Assembly (NCBI RefSeq): GCF_010500895.1
Contig: NZ_JAAAWO010000006.1
Span: forward strand, 124,001-188,000
DNA from: Alteromonas genovensis
GTDB lineage: Bacteria; Pseudomonadota; Gammaproteobacteria; Enterobacterales; Alteromonadaceae
DNA length: 64,000 nucleotides
Direction of reading: 5' to 3'
Shown: one piece after another, positions 25,764 to 34,768 of the stretch
Layout: the number at the start of each line of letters is the position of its first letter
Numbering within the stretch: position 1 is the stretch's first letter
Position numbers and translations under genes: made by a program
Notes under the pieces: model-generated
Databases searched by the model: none
Told to the model about the DNA's origin: nothing
Seen by the model: only the letters and a program-made list of their open reading frames with translations

Positions 25764-26285
25764 TCAACAAAAGCAACCGGTGGCGTCGCTGTTGATAATA
25801 GCGCCATTATAGGGGAATTGATGCGTGTAGCTTACTACTTGGTCCACCAAGTTTTTGCCAGTAAAGCACCCATAGCCTGTGGCGTATGGGCCTACGTAGC
25901 GCAACTGGTAGCTCTCATCAATAACAATTAATGCAGGAACGGTAGTGATTATATTGCTTAGCCCTTTTACAGAGTCTAGCGCAATGTCTACAACGCTGTA
26001 CTGTGACTCGCCAAGGCGATTAAGCAACTGTGTTTGATGAGGGGCGGTGAGTGTTTCGCAGTAGCAACTTTCAGATGAGCCAATGTGGATAATGCTAGCA
26101 CTGGGTACATTACTTTTTTTAAGCAGTTGTGTAAGTTCACTGTCAAATGTGGGTGAAGTTGATTGATGAAGCAGTATGCCATCAGGATCGAATTCTGATA
26201 GCTGACGCTGACCATATACTAACATGGCGGCCAGCAGGCTGCTTGCCCATAAAGCAAGCAGCGCCCAAGAAAGGCCTTTTGTCAT
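25764..26285 (-). CDS. Thioredoxin-like membrane-anchored protein (DUF6436-like)
   Basis: A 173-aa protein with an N-terminal hydrophobic helix (about 5-25) acting as signal anchor. The periplasmic part has a thioredoxin-like outline: [16 protein letters not shown] places a CxC pair (Cys 74/76) where thioredoxins carry Cxx[11 protein letters not shown] supplies the cis-proline strand, and the tail ends in CFC. I believe this is the DUF6436 family, from memory. CxC sites are often found in disulfide isomerases or reductases. Its start overlaps the stop of the chemoreceptor gene by four bases (ATGA), and a glutaredoxin/MauE fusion follows, so a redox-relay role linked to sensing is possible but unproven. 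Confidence 0.7.
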   Translation of the reverse strand: MTKGLSWALLALWASSLLAAMLVYGQRQLSEFDPDGILLHQSTSPTFDSELTQLLKKSNVPSASIIHIGSSESCYCETLTAPHQTQLLNRLGESQYSVVDIALDSVKGLSNIITTVPALIVIDESYQLRYVGPYATGYGCFTGKNLVDQVVSYTHQFPYNGAIINSDATGCFC

Positions 26286-27766
26286 TGCAGTTTAAAGCGC
26301 TCGATGGCATTGCGCATTTTTTGTGATATTTGTGTAAGCACCTGCACTTCGCCAGCAAGAGATTCTGCGGTCGCGAGCTCTTCAGAAGTAAATTCGCTTA
26401 GACGAGCTGTACTTTCAGCAATGGATGCAGACGCTGTTTCTTGCTCTACCGCAGATGTCGCGATTTCTGTCATGCTTTCACTTGCATCGTTGATTTGCAG
26501 CATAATTTCAGCCATTGCGTTAGTTGCACTTTCACTCGACATGACTGCCTCATCAACAAGACTGATACAAGACTGCATCTGATCTACCGAGCTTGCTGTT
26601 TGAGAAACAAGCTGCTCAGTGATACTCGTGATTTGTTCCGCACTTTCTTTCGAACGAATAGCAAGCGTACGCACTTCGTCTGCAACCACAGCAAACCCTC
26701 TACCGTGCTCTCCCGCTCGGGCTGACTCAATGGCTGCGTTAAGGGCTAGCAAATTAGTTTGTTCCGCTACGGCTGTAATAGAGCGCATGGCGTCGGAGAT
26801 ATGCGAGCATTGCTCGTTTAATGCGGAATTAGTTTTTTCTGCATCATTGAGGGTGCTTCGCAATGAATTAATCGTATTACTGGTAGTGGCAATTGAATCC
26901 TTGGTGTTTTGTGATGACGCTTGAGCCGCCGAGGCCTTATCACTGGCTTTAGTCGTCTGTTCTGTCGACATCTGCATGGTTTGCGCAATTTCTTCTGACG
27001 AAGCGGACACCATGGCTAACTCTTGGTCAGTTTTGTGGCTTATATCGAACATGCTGTTAGCAGCTTGTTCCATATTACCGCAGCCCTTAACCACGTCGTC
27101 AGTTAATGATGAAGCCAGTTGAACCAACTCTTTGACTTGGTCAATCAATTCGCCAAAGGGGCGGAGGAGCTTGTTGTCTCTGTCTATAGCAACCGTTAAG
27201 TCCAGCCTGTTATTTTCCCTTTGCATCTCGTTAATGGCTAAGGACAGTTCAGCGGCTCCTGCACCCTCTTCATGGGCAGTTTTTGCGATATACATCAGTA
27301 CACCACCTTCCGCTACAGCGAACGCAGCATGTAAAAGCAAAATAGTGAACGTAACGTGGCCCTCTTCGAAAATCACAAGCGGGGCACCACTCGATTGTAA
27401 TAGAAAGAAGCTAATGTGATGTACCGCGACGACTGCCGTACCGGTGGCAATCACCTTCCAATCTCTAAAAACCGATAAGAAAGCAAGAAGTACAAAAATC
27501 TCAAAATGAATCTCAATAAGCCCAAATGACTGATGGATATGCAGTGCGGTAAGCAGCTGCACACCAATGGCCATAGCATGGCGGCTTAATGCTGAATAAG
27601 GGGATTGCAAACTCAATACCAAAGGCACTGCGGCGATGGGTATACCAAAAATAAACGCGGGCAGGAGTTCTCCGGTAATAAGGCCAATGACAACTGAAAT
27701 AACCAGTTGAGCAATGATAACGACGCGAAATATTTTCTGACCTTCTAAAAGCCAAGGATACTGCAT
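26282..27766 (-). CDS. Methyl-accepting chemotaxis protein without periplasmic sensor
   Basis: About 494 aa. The N-terminal third (to about 170) is a compact bundle of roughly six transmembrane helices with no large periplasmic loop and no recognisable HAMP. The rest is a long coiled coil of MCP signalling type with the conserved hairpin tip ([19 protein letters not shown], then [12 protein letters not shown]). Such receptors probably sense membrane state, redox or cytoplasmic cues and pass them to CheA/CheW. The ATG at 27766 is preferred because GGAA lies six bases upstream; an ATG 15 bases earlier has no ribosome site. The stop overlaps the start of the thioredoxin-like gene, indicating coupling. 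No che genes are nearby. Confidence 0.88.
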   Translation of the reverse strand: MQYPWLLEGQKIFRVVIIAQLVISVVIGLITGELLPAFIFGIPIAAVPLVLSLQSPYSALSRHAMAIGVQLLTALHIHQSFGLIEIHFEIFVLLAFLSVFRDWKVIATGTAVVAVHHISFFLLQSSGAPLVIFEEGHVTFTILLLHAAFAVAEGGVLMYIAKTAHEEGAGAAELSLAINEMQRENNRLDLTVAIDRDNKLLRPFGELIDQVKELVQLASSLTDDVVKGCGNMEQAANSMFDISHKTDQELAMVSASSEEIAQTMQMSTEQTTKASDKASAAQASSQNTKDSIATTSNTINSLRSTLNDAEKTNSALNEQCSHISDAMRSITAVAEQTNLLALNAAIESARAGEHGRGFAVVADEVRTLAIRSKESAEQITSITEQLVSQTASSVDQMQSCISLVDEAVMSSESATNAMAEIMLQINDASESMTEIATSAVEQETASASIAESTARLSEFTSEELATAESLAGEVQVLTQISQKMRNAIERFKLQ

Positions 27767-27958
27767 ACAGGTTTCCACCATATGTTTAGTTTGAGTGTAG
27801 ATGAAATGTAAGCATCCTGCTAAGTTGACCGAATAATAAACTATTGCTGAGGTTGGTTATATGTAACTTTGGTCTACATTTTTTCGCTTTTTCAGTTGGT
27901 TAAGGTTATTAAAAACCGCTAAAATAGTGTTAATTTTCAAGTCATAAATGAGACATTC

Positions 27959-28828
27959 ATGTCACAAATAGTTTTTCTTTCTACCGATAATTTGGAAGAT
28001 TTCTTCGTTTATGACGAATTGCTTATTCCTCATTTTAAGGACATAGGATGGTCGGTAGAGACAATCTCATGGCACGAACAGAACGTGAATTGGGACCAGT
28101 ACGATTACGTCATTGTGCGCAGTACGTGGGATTACCAACAGCATCCTGATACCTTTCTTAATACATTAGAGATCATTAATAAATCTTCGGCTATCTTATT
28201 AAATCCTTTAGCGCTGATTAGATGGAATATAGAAAAGCAGTATTTGAAGGACCTCGCAGGGGCAGGGATCCCCATAGTAGATACCCTTTGGGGAGAGTGT
28301 TTTGTGGCGCAAGATATACACAATGCTTTTGCACGGTTTAACACTGAAGAAGTTGTTATTAAGCCGACACTGAGTGCAAACGCCGATGACACCTTTAGAG
28401 TCTCCTCATCAAATATGGCCGAGATAATGCCTTCACTGCTGACTACCTTTGCCGCTCGTCGATATATGATTCAACCCTTTTTATCTAGCGTGGTTGAGGA
28501 GGGGGAATACTCTCTGTTTTACTTTGGAGGGTGTTATAGCCATGCCATATTGAAAGTGCCTCAACAAGGAGACTTTCGAGTTCAGGAGGAGCATGGCGGG
28601 CAGTTACTGGCCGTTGAAGCAAATATTGCTCAGCAAGAAATAGCACAGCGAGCACTAGAGGCAATGCCGGCTCAAGCTCTGTACGCGCGTGTCGACCTGG
28701 TTCGTCAAGAAAATGAGTGGGCAATTATGGAACTAGAACTTATAGAGCCCTCACTGTACTTCAACCTAGATACGTCATCACCCTCTCGTTTTGTAAAGGC
28801 ACTGTCCACTTTTTCTGAGACTGAGTAA
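27959..28828 (+). CDS. ATP-grasp family ligase
   Basis: A 289-aa protein of ATP-grasp outline. The N-terminal pre-ATP domain includes YDYVIVRSTWDYQ, a hallmark of a small family that includes cycloserine-pathway DcsG-like and glutathione-synthetase-like enzymes. The lysine of the first grasp lobe is in EEVVIKPTLSANADDTF, the second lobe has YMIQPFL and GEYSLFYFGG, and the metal site is WAIMELELIEPSLYF. These enzymes join a carboxylate to an amine or thiol through an acyl-phosphate. The substrate is unknown and no biosynthetic neighbours are present. A palindromic repeat element begins 39 bases after the stop. Confidence 0.8.
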   Translation: MSQIVFLSTDNLEDFFVYDELLIPHFKDIGWSVETISWHEQNVNWDQYDYVIVRSTWDYQQHPDTFLNTLEIINKSSAILLNPLALIRWNIEKQYLKDLAGAGIPIVDTLWGECFVAQDIHNAFARFNTEEVVIKPTLSANADDTFRVSSSNMAEIMPSLLTTFAARRYMIQPFLSSVVEEGEYSLFYFGGCYSHAILKVPQQGDFRVQEEHGGQLLAVEANIAQQEIAQRALEAMPAQALYARVDLVRQENEWAIMELELIEPSLYFNLDTSSPSRFVKALSTFSETE

Positions 28829-28866
28829 ATGAAAGGTGGCTACTACTTTTATCAACGTCTGTTAAT

Positions 28867-28933
28867 TAGGGCGTGTTGATCTTTGCTGTACATTTTAGCC
28901 CAAAACTCGTACAACAAAGATTAACACGCCCTA
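28867..28933. mobile_element. MITE-like palindromic repeat, copy 1
   Basis: About 65 bp whose ends AGGGCGTGTTGA and its complement AACACGCCCT are inverted, with arms of about 24 bp differing at two positions. A second copy in opposite orientation lies at 30687-30750, and aligned in the same direction the two match at most positions. No transposase is inside. It sits between the convergent ATP-grasp and DUF3300 genes and would fold as an RNA hairpin at both 3' ends. Confidence 0.8.
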
Positions 28934-28956
28934 GTAGTCGCCACTGTTCGTTTACG

Positions 28957-30540
28957 TTATTTATCTCTAGAAAGTCTATTTTGAGACTGAGTTCTTTGAG
29001 ACAATGCTTTTCGAGATTGCGTATTTCGAGACTGGGTATTTCGAGACTGGGCGCTACCAGTTCTAATATTGCTGCGCCCCTCGTTACGGCTCACACTTCT
29101 TTTTGGCGATACGTTACGAGAGACGGTTTGCTTGCTTGTCCGAGTGACTGTTTGTTTGTTCGAGACTCGTTTGTCCATGGCTCTTTTGTTCAAGCCCCCT
29201 TTATTCGAGCCCCCTTTATTAAAGATAGTGTCTTTCCTTACTATTTGAGAAGTCCGGTTTTGTGACGCTTTACCACGGTAAGCCTCTGTCCTGTACGTTC
29301 GCGCTTTATCTTTAACTGCCTTTTTAGTCTCTATTTTGCGTATCGCAGATCCTGGTTTTATAGGCTGGGGTTTTGAAAGCTGAGATTTTGTAGATGTTTC
29401 CGCCGATGTTTTCGCAAAGTGGCGCTTATTAGCATCGAGCTTGTTTAAGATTGCCTGCTTGTTGTACTGCTTTTTTTCATCAAGCCTCTTATTTGTTTTG
29501 TTAGTGCGTACGCTTCGATTACTTGACAACGCGCGACCTTGGTTCGGCGCTTTTAATTGTGCGTTTGAAACAGAGCGCGCTTTTGTTATCGACCTTGAAC
29601 CTGGCGAGGCAGCAAGGCGACTTGTCGATACATGTCTATTACTGCTGTGCACAAAACGTGTGGGTTTAGTTTGCACTACGCGCTGTGAGTAGCGAGCACG
29701 TCTGTGGTCAACGCGATGCTCCCAGCGCTGATAATCATTGCTAATGACTCGTTTGCGCTGGCTACCTCTATAAAACCTGCGTACTGGCTGGCGATGCACA
29801 ACCACATGGCGGTTATTCCAGTGCACGGCACCGAATGAGAAAAAGGCCGATATTCTCACTCGCGGCGACCAATATACGTTTCTATGACGATGGTAATTAA
29901 CGTGGTGAGACCAGAATATGGGTGCAATAGGGTGCCACCAGTTGCCGTACACAATTTGCGGGTCGTAGTAAGGCACATACACCACCTCTCGCTGACGGGG
30001 AGCGATATAGATGATCTCTCTAGAATTGCTTTGCTCTGTTTCTACTTCAACATAGTCGTTAGTATCTAAGTTCCCAGTGTTTCTCGCATGCTGACGCAGT
30101 ACTTGTACTCGGTCGAGTACTCTATCTTGGCTTACTAATACACTGTCGCCAAGCTGCTGCAGCCAGTCTAGGTCACTGGCCATGGTGTTGAGCAAATCAG
30201 TAAATGCGGCGAGCGCCTTCACGCTTGGATCCCAATCTACATCTTCTAATACATCTTCAACCTGCTCCGGCGTAAGGTGTTTGTTACTTTGTCGCCACCT
30301 ATCTGCTGAAATCACATCAAGGGGGTAGGTAGAGGCGATGAGTATGTGGGTAAGTAAGGTATCTGGATATAACGCAATAGGGGCGAGAAGACTGTCCAAT
30401 TGCGCATCGGAAACTTCAGTTTGGCTAGTGGCCAACGTTTGATTGGCAGAAGTATCAACGGTTGATTGTTGAGCAATTACCGGTAAACCAACGGCAGTAC
30501 CGCCAAGGGCAATCACGATAGATAGGGCTATGTTTTTCAT
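28957..30540 (-). CDS. DUF3300 domain protein with long basic repetitive tail
   Basis: A 527-aa secreted protein: signal peptide to about residue 23 (PVIAQQ), then a DUF3300 domain (about 45-240) with LLAPIALYPDTLL, ASTYPLDVISADRW, DVDWDPSVKALAAF, VVYVPYYDPQIVYG and WHPIAPIFW. The second half (about 250-527) is low-complexity, very rich in Arg, Lys, Ser, Asn and Gln, with short internal repeats such as NKGG and SRNTQ units reflecting 18-bp DNA repeats near 29010-29060. The tail is strongly cationic and may bind nucleic acid or polysaccharide; function unknown. The ribosome site is AAGGAGA. The gene is bracketed by two inverted copies of a palindromic repeat. Confidence 0.85.
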   Translation of the reverse strand: MKNIALSIVIALGGTAVGLPVIAQQSTVDTSANQTLATSQTEVSDAQLDSLLAPIALYPDTLLTHILIASTYPLDVISADRWRQSNKHLTPEQVEDVLEDVDWDPSVKALAAFTDLLNTMASDLDWLQQLGDSVLVSQDRVLDRVQVLRQHARNTGNLDTNDYVEVETEQSNSREIIYIAPRQREVVYVPYYDPQIVYGNWWHPIAPIFWSHHVNYHRHRNVYWSPRVRISAFFSFGAVHWNNRHVVVHRQPVRRFYRGSQRKRVISNDYQRWEHRVDHRRARYSQRVVQTKPTRFVHSSNRHVSTSRLAASPGSRSITKARSVSNAQLKAPNQGRALSSNRSVRTNKTNKRLDEKKQYNKQAILNKLDANKRHFAKTSAETSTKSQLSKPQPIKPGSAIRKIETKKAVKDKARTYRTEAYRGKASQNRTSQIVRKDTIFNKGGSNKGGLNKRAMDKRVSNKQTVTRTSKQTVSRNVSPKRSVSRNEGRSNIRTGSAQSRNTQSRNTQSRKALSQRTQSQNRLSRDK

Positions 30541-30644
30541 ACATTCTCCTTACATTGTCATTGCGCGCTTACTGTAGCGAACAAACAATGTGGGTAAGTC
30601 TGTATACGTTATAACCCGCGGTTAATTAACCTAAGCTGAATAAA

Positions 30645-30686
30645 AAACGCCCGCTGGCTGCAGTGAAGTTGAAGCATCGGGCGTTT
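30645..30686 (-). terminator. Terminator of ribA, displaced by repeat copy 2
   Basis: On the minus strand AAACGCCCG (30686-30678) pairs with CGGGCGTTT (30653-30645) across a 24-base loop and runs into TTTTTTA. It abuts the palindromic element exactly, so the element lies between the ribA stop and this terminator. Confidence 0.7.
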
Positions 30687-30750
30687 AGGGCGTGTTGAAC
30701 TTTGTTGTGCGATTTTTGGGCTAATTGTACAGCAAAAATCAGCACGCCCT
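30687..30750. mobile_element. MITE-like palindromic repeat, copy 2 (inverted)
   Basis: A 64-bp relative of the element at 28867-28933, in opposite orientation, starting AGGGCGTGTTGAAC and ending AGCACGCCCT. The middle contains TTTGGGCTAATTGTACAGC. It lies seven bases after the ribA stop and carries no coding capacity. Confidence 0.8.
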
Positions 30751-30757
30751 TGCAATC

Positions 30758-31372
30758 CTATTTAAAAATGTGAGGGTCGAATGCGTGCCCCAGCTTTTCT
30801 GTTTTAGTTTTTAAATAGTTTTTATTGTCTTTCGTTACGCCATGGTCGATAGGTTTGCGCGATACAACGTCTATTCCAAGGGCTTCAAGTGCCGCTAGCT
30901 TCTTAGGGTTGTTCGTCATTAACTCTACGCGGGTAACGTCTAGCGTATCTAGCATGAGTTTACAGATGTCGTAACTACGAAGGTCGGCATCAAAGCCTAA
31001 ATGTTCGTTAGCTTCTACCGTGTCCATGCCGCTGTCTTGAAGATTGTAGGCACGTATTTTATTAAGCAGTCCAATGCCACGCCCCTCTTGGCGAAGGTAT
31101 AGTAGTAAGCCAAAGCCGTTATCGACGATGTTTTGCATGGCTTTTTCTAATTGAAAACCGCAGTCGCAGCGGGTACTGAAAAGAGAATCTCCGGTCAGGC
31201 ACTCTGAGTGGATACGAATTGGCACAATATCGCCTTTCTTCCAGTTGCCGTAAGACAGGGCAACGTGCTCTTGACCACTGGCTTCAACGAAACCGTGTAT
31301 TTTGAAATCACCAAGCCGCGTTGGCAATTTTGCTGAACTGACAAATTCGTATTTAGGCTGTTTGCTACTCAT
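30758..31372 (-). CDS. ribA: GTP cyclohydrolase II
   Basis: Converts GTP to 2,5-diamino-6-ribosylamino-4-pyrimidinone 5'-phosphate, formate and pyrophosphate, the first step of riboflavin synthesis. The three zinc cysteines appear in HSECLTGDSLFSTRCDCGFQ, the GTP/catalytic region in YLRQEGRGIGLLNKIRAYNLQD, and TNNPKKLAALEALGI near the end. Starting at ATG 31372 gives 204 aa, close to the E. coli enzyme of about 196 aa, with GAAGT upstream; an ATG 30 bases earlier lacks a ribosome site. This is a stand-alone RibA, not a RibBA fusion. No FMN-riboswitch-like structure is evident in the leader. Confidence 0.95.
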   Translation of the reverse strand: MSSKQPKYEFVSSAKLPTRLGDFKIHGFVEASGQEHVALSYGNWKKGDIVPIRIHSECLTGDSLFSTRCDCGFQLEKAMQNIVDNGFGLLLYLRQEGRGIGLLNKIRAYNLQDSGMDTVEANEHLGFDADLRSYDICKLMLDTLDVTRVELMTNNPKKLAALEALGIDVVSRKPIDHGVTKDNKNYLKTKTEKLGHAFDPHIFK

Positions 31373-31508
31373 GTTACTTCTACGCTTAGGACAGTAGGCC
31401 ATATGTGGGGATAATCACAGCTTTTGCAAGCCTGATATCTGCACTGATCGCTACCGAATTTGGCAGCATCTTTTTTAGGTCGTCTTTACAATATCATTCT
31501 AACTATAA

Positions 31509-31546
31509 AGTGTTACATTGTATCATTTATAGAGTGTAATGTTGTA
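31509..31546. repeat. Paired AGTGT-A--TTGTA motifs upstream of ribA
   Basis: AGTGTTACATTGTA (31509-31522) and AGTGTAATGTTGTA (31533-31546) are direct, partly symmetric repeats with starts 24 bases apart, in the spacer between ribA and the next minus-strand gene. A regulator site is possible; none is recognised. Confidence 0.3.
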
Positions 31547-31687
31547 CGTTAATAACAATGCATTGCTACCAACGGCCTATGATTATACGCATTTCATCCG
31601 GTTTTGGGGTATTTGCTCTATCACTCTTTTTTATTTGTTATAAATCGAAAGCGAGATCAACGATATGAGCCCAAGGGAATAAGGGCC

Positions 31688-34600
31688 TTACAGCGGGATG
31701 AAGTCGACGAGAGGGGCTGGTACTGCAACACCGTAGCCCTGAGCGAAATCGATTCCCATGTTGCCTAATTGGGTCATTGTGGCTTCATTTTCCACGAACT
31801 CTGCCACTGTCTGCATGCCCATGGCCTTCGCCACATCCTTTATCGATGCAACCATCGCAGTGTCTACGCTGTCGTTAAGCATATCCTTTATGAACATACC
31901 GTCTATTTTTACCTGATCCACAGGAAGGCTTTTAAGATAGTTATAGGATGAAAAGCCGCTGCCAAAGTCATCAAGAGAAAATGTGCAGCCTAAGTTTTTG
32001 AATGTCTGCATAAAGGCCAACGTGTCGTCCATTTTAATAATGGCCACAGACTCAATAACCTCAAAGCAAATCTTGTTATACGCAATACCGAAGGTTTCAA
32101 ACGCATTTAGAATGAACAGCGTAAAATCTCTATCGGCCAGGGAGTGGCAGTTTAAGTTGATACTACAGCGTTTAAGATTGCTCAAATGCTCAGGGTTTTC
32201 TGATAGCCACTTAAATGTATTCGTTACTACCCACTTGTCTACGTTCACGTTCATTTCAAAACGCTCTGCAGTAGGCAGAAAGTTTGCAGGCTCTACAATG
32301 TTACCGTCGCTTTCTCGCAAACGAAGCAGCACCTCATAATAATACCCTTCATTTGCCTGGCTAAGTGGTCGCAGCGGTTGGTAATATAGTTCAAATCGGT
32401 TTTCTTCTAACGCGTTGTTAATGGTCGATACCCAATCTAACTCGCGCTGATAACGCTGAGTACTCTCTTCATTGCTGTTGTATCGATGAATTTGATTACG
32501 GCCTTGGTCTTTGGCGAAATAACACGCCGCATCTGCCATGCTTAAGTATTGCCCAGCACTTGTAGTATTTTCATCGCATACCACCATGCCAATGCTCACG
32601 CCTAAATTGAAAATGCGGTTGTTCCACATAAAGCGATAGTCTTGCACTGCATTAAGTATTTTTTCTGCGTTCTCAAAAACACGTTTCTCATCATAATCTG
32701 AGTAGATGATACCAAACTCATCGCCGCCTAAACGGGCAAGAAGAGCGTTTTTTAAAAGCGTGTTTTCTATCAGTCTGGCTATATCTTTTATGAGTACGTC
32801 ACCCGCCTTATGACCGCAGGTATCGTTAACCACCTTGAATCTATCCAAATCTAAATACAGTAGACACACAGGTGGTCTAGATACTGATGCCACCTTACTC
32901 TTAAACTCGGATTCAAACTGGCGACGATTATACGTCCCTGTAAGAGAGTCATGAGTAGCTAAATAGCGTAAATTAAGATCCGATTGTTTTTTCTCGGTGA
33001 TGTCGATAATTGAGCCGAAAATATAGGGACCATCACCATTTTCTTGCAAACGGCAAGACAACGAAATCCAAAACTCTTCACCATTTTTTCTTTTTGCTCT
33101 TATTTCTTTGCCAGTTAAGTGACCGGTTTGAGACAGCTCGCCTAAGAGAAGCTGCCTGTCATCAGCGTTAGCATAGAAAACCGATGTTTTTGCGCCGGTT
33201 TCCAGCATGTCGTCTTCATCGGTATACCCAAAAAGCTTATACATAGCCGGGTTTACAGACACTAAATTACCGTCCCAAGTTGAGGTGTAATGTCCTTCTG
33301 CTGAGTTTCTAAATAAATGATAGAAATGGTTTAAGTTGGTAATGATCTCTTCTTTTTTTACCAACTGCTTTTTGTTGTAAAACCGTTCTTTTGTTGCCGC
33401 GGCCATGCCTAAACACAACAGCCCAAAGGCGGTAAAAAACAGCATAACCAAATAGACACTGAAGGTATAAACCATTAAGTGATAGAGGCCTTGAATCGAT
33501 ATTGCAAACAAGACAAAAAACGAGAGCCATCCAATTGAGAACAAGCGACTTGTTTGTCGATTTTCTTTAAACGTTAGCGCCAAAGCAACTTGGCTTACAC
33601 CCATTATCGCAATAGTGCTAAGCAGAACTACAATTGCCACAGTGGGCTCGATGAAAAAGCAATATAAACACACAAAAGGAATCGCAAAATTAAGTCCTTT
33701 GAGGAAAGCGGGCACTCGAGGAAATAGGTGATGGGTTACCTTGGCAAAGCACAGCAACAGCAAGGTTGATGCAATTATGAATGCCGCTTCAGTAGTGTTG
33801 GTCAAGCTTGGCCACACACCCAGTCCGCTTTGAAAAATGAAAAAAAGCGTCAGCATGGCCAATGATGACATCGTAAGCCAAAACCGAATGGCAATACGTT
33901 GGTTGAAGTAGGAAAGAAGGAAGTAGGTGATAATAAGTGCGAACACGCCAAGCACTGCACCTAAGGCAACCAGCATATTAGTATCGTATTGCTCCAGTGC
34001 ATCCCTTTCCCACAGCGTAACAGGTATGTTGCTTAACCCTGCGTCTTTAATGCCAATGAGCAAGCGCACATTTTGATAGGGCTGTAGTGTAAAAGACAAT
34101 CGAATGCTGGGCACGGGTTGTGGCAGAGAAAGGTCGCCTTTTCCTGCTTGATAGCGATACGTTTTGATAATGCGTTCATTGTTGTTGAGCAGATAAAGCT
34201 GCAGGTCGTCAATGTTCAATCGGTCTACATTAACCACAAGGGAGACAGGGCTAAAGCCGCTGTGTTGTATATCGGTAGACAGCCACTGCCTAGAGTTTGT
34301 GGATGTGATCTGTTGGCCTGAAAACGCACTCGCGCCTTCTAATACATCAAAGTACGTCGCCGAGTCAGGAGCGTAAGTTATGCTGCTATGATGATTAACA
34401 AGAATATGTTTAAAAGACTCATCAATACGTATGTTATTTGTCGTGCTATTTGTCGCATTATTAGCCTCGTCATTTTTAGCGATAGCAGAAAATGAAACAA
34501 GCAACAGTCCGGTCAATGCGAGAACATACAAAAGCGCAGAGTGGTTCTGGCTCTGTTTTAACGTGGACATTCTTATTCGGTCTGACTTTGCAATCCCATT

Positions 34601-34714
34601 GATTCTGCGAAAGCCAGCAGACGCAAGCGATAGCAGTAATGCCATAGCAAGCCACACTAGCGCAAAAGAGCGAGTAAGCATTGACGGTGAAAACAACAGT
34701 GACATGGCGTTCAT
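31688..34714 (-). CDS. 7TM-type membrane sensor with PAS, GGDEF and EAL-like domains
   Basis: A 1008-aa signalling protein. After an N-terminal hydrophobic region comes a periplasmic DISM-like beta domain (about 90-240), seven transmembrane helices (about 250-450), a PAS domain (about 475-590), GGDEF (intact at 663-667) and EAL. The cyclase domain lacks the RxxD inhibitory site. The EAL signature is EVL (794-796), keeping the catalytic Glu, with NLNCHS, FEVIES, DDFGSGFSS and EFVEN present, so phosphodiesterase activity is plausible. The first 48 residues contain an extra hydrophobic helix. A start at Met 49 (34570) would open a clean signal peptide ending FSAIAK and may be the true one; neither start has a good ribosome site. 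Confidence 0.87.
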   Translation of the reverse strand: MNAMSLLFSPSMLTRSFALVWLAMALLLSLASAGFRRINGIAKSDRIRMSTLKQSQNHSALLYVLALTGLLLVSFSAIAKNDEANNATNSTTNNIRIDESFKHILVNHHSSITYAPDSATYFDVLEGASAFSGQQITSTNSRQWLSTDIQHSGFSPVSLVVNVDRLNIDDLQLYLLNNNERIIKTYRYQAGKGDLSLPQPVPSIRLSFTLQPYQNVRLLIGIKDAGLSNIPVTLWERDALEQYDTNMLVALGAVLGVFALIITYFLLSYFNQRIAIRFWLTMSSLAMLTLFFIFQSGLGVWPSLTNTTEAAFIIASTLLLLCFAKVTHHLFPRVPAFLKGLNFAIPFVCLYCFFIEPTVAIVVLLSTIAIMGVSQVALALTFKENRQTSRLFSIGWLSFFVLFAISIQGLYHLMVYTFSVYLVMLFFTAFGLLCLGMAAATKERFYNKKQLVKKEEIITNLNHFYHLFRNSAEGHYTSTWDGNLVSVNPAMYKLFGYTDEDDMLETGAKTSVFYANADDRQLLLGELSQTGHLTGKEIRAKRKNGEEFWISLSCRLQENGDGPYIFGSIIDITEKKQSDLNLRYLATHDSLTGTYNRRQFESEFKSKVASVSRPPVCLLYLDLDRFKVVNDTCGHKAGDVLIKDIARLIENTLLKNALLARLGGDEFGIIYSDYDEKRVFENAEKILNAVQDYRFMWNNRIFNLGVSIGMVVCDENTTSAGQYLSMADAACYFAKDQGRNQIHRYNSNEESTQRYQRELDWVSTINNALEENRFELYYQPLRPLSQANEGYYYEVLLRLRESDGNIVEPANFLPTAERFEMNVNVDKWVVTNTFKWLSENPEHLSNLKRCSINLNCHSLADRDFTLFILNAFETFGIAYNKICFEVIESVAIIKMDDTLAFMQTFKNLGCTFSLDDFGSGFSSYNYLKSLPVDQVKIDGMFIKDMLNDSVDTAMVASIKDVAKAMGMQTVAEFVENEATMTQLGNMGIDFAQGYGVAVPAPLVDFIPL

Positions 34715-34768
34715 TGCTTAATAGTAATTCATAGGTGGCAACAAAGAAATGTAAGTTTAGAGTGATGC

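Noticed and set aside
28995..29060. Regularly spaced GAGACTG repeats considered as a CRISPR-like array
   Set aside because: They are 18-bp in-frame coding repeats in the DUF3300 tail with no spacers and no cas genes.
31403..31687. FMN riboswitch upstream of ribA
   Set aside because: The conserved RFN core (AGGGGA and neighbouring stems) is not visible and the region is AT-rich with simple repeats.
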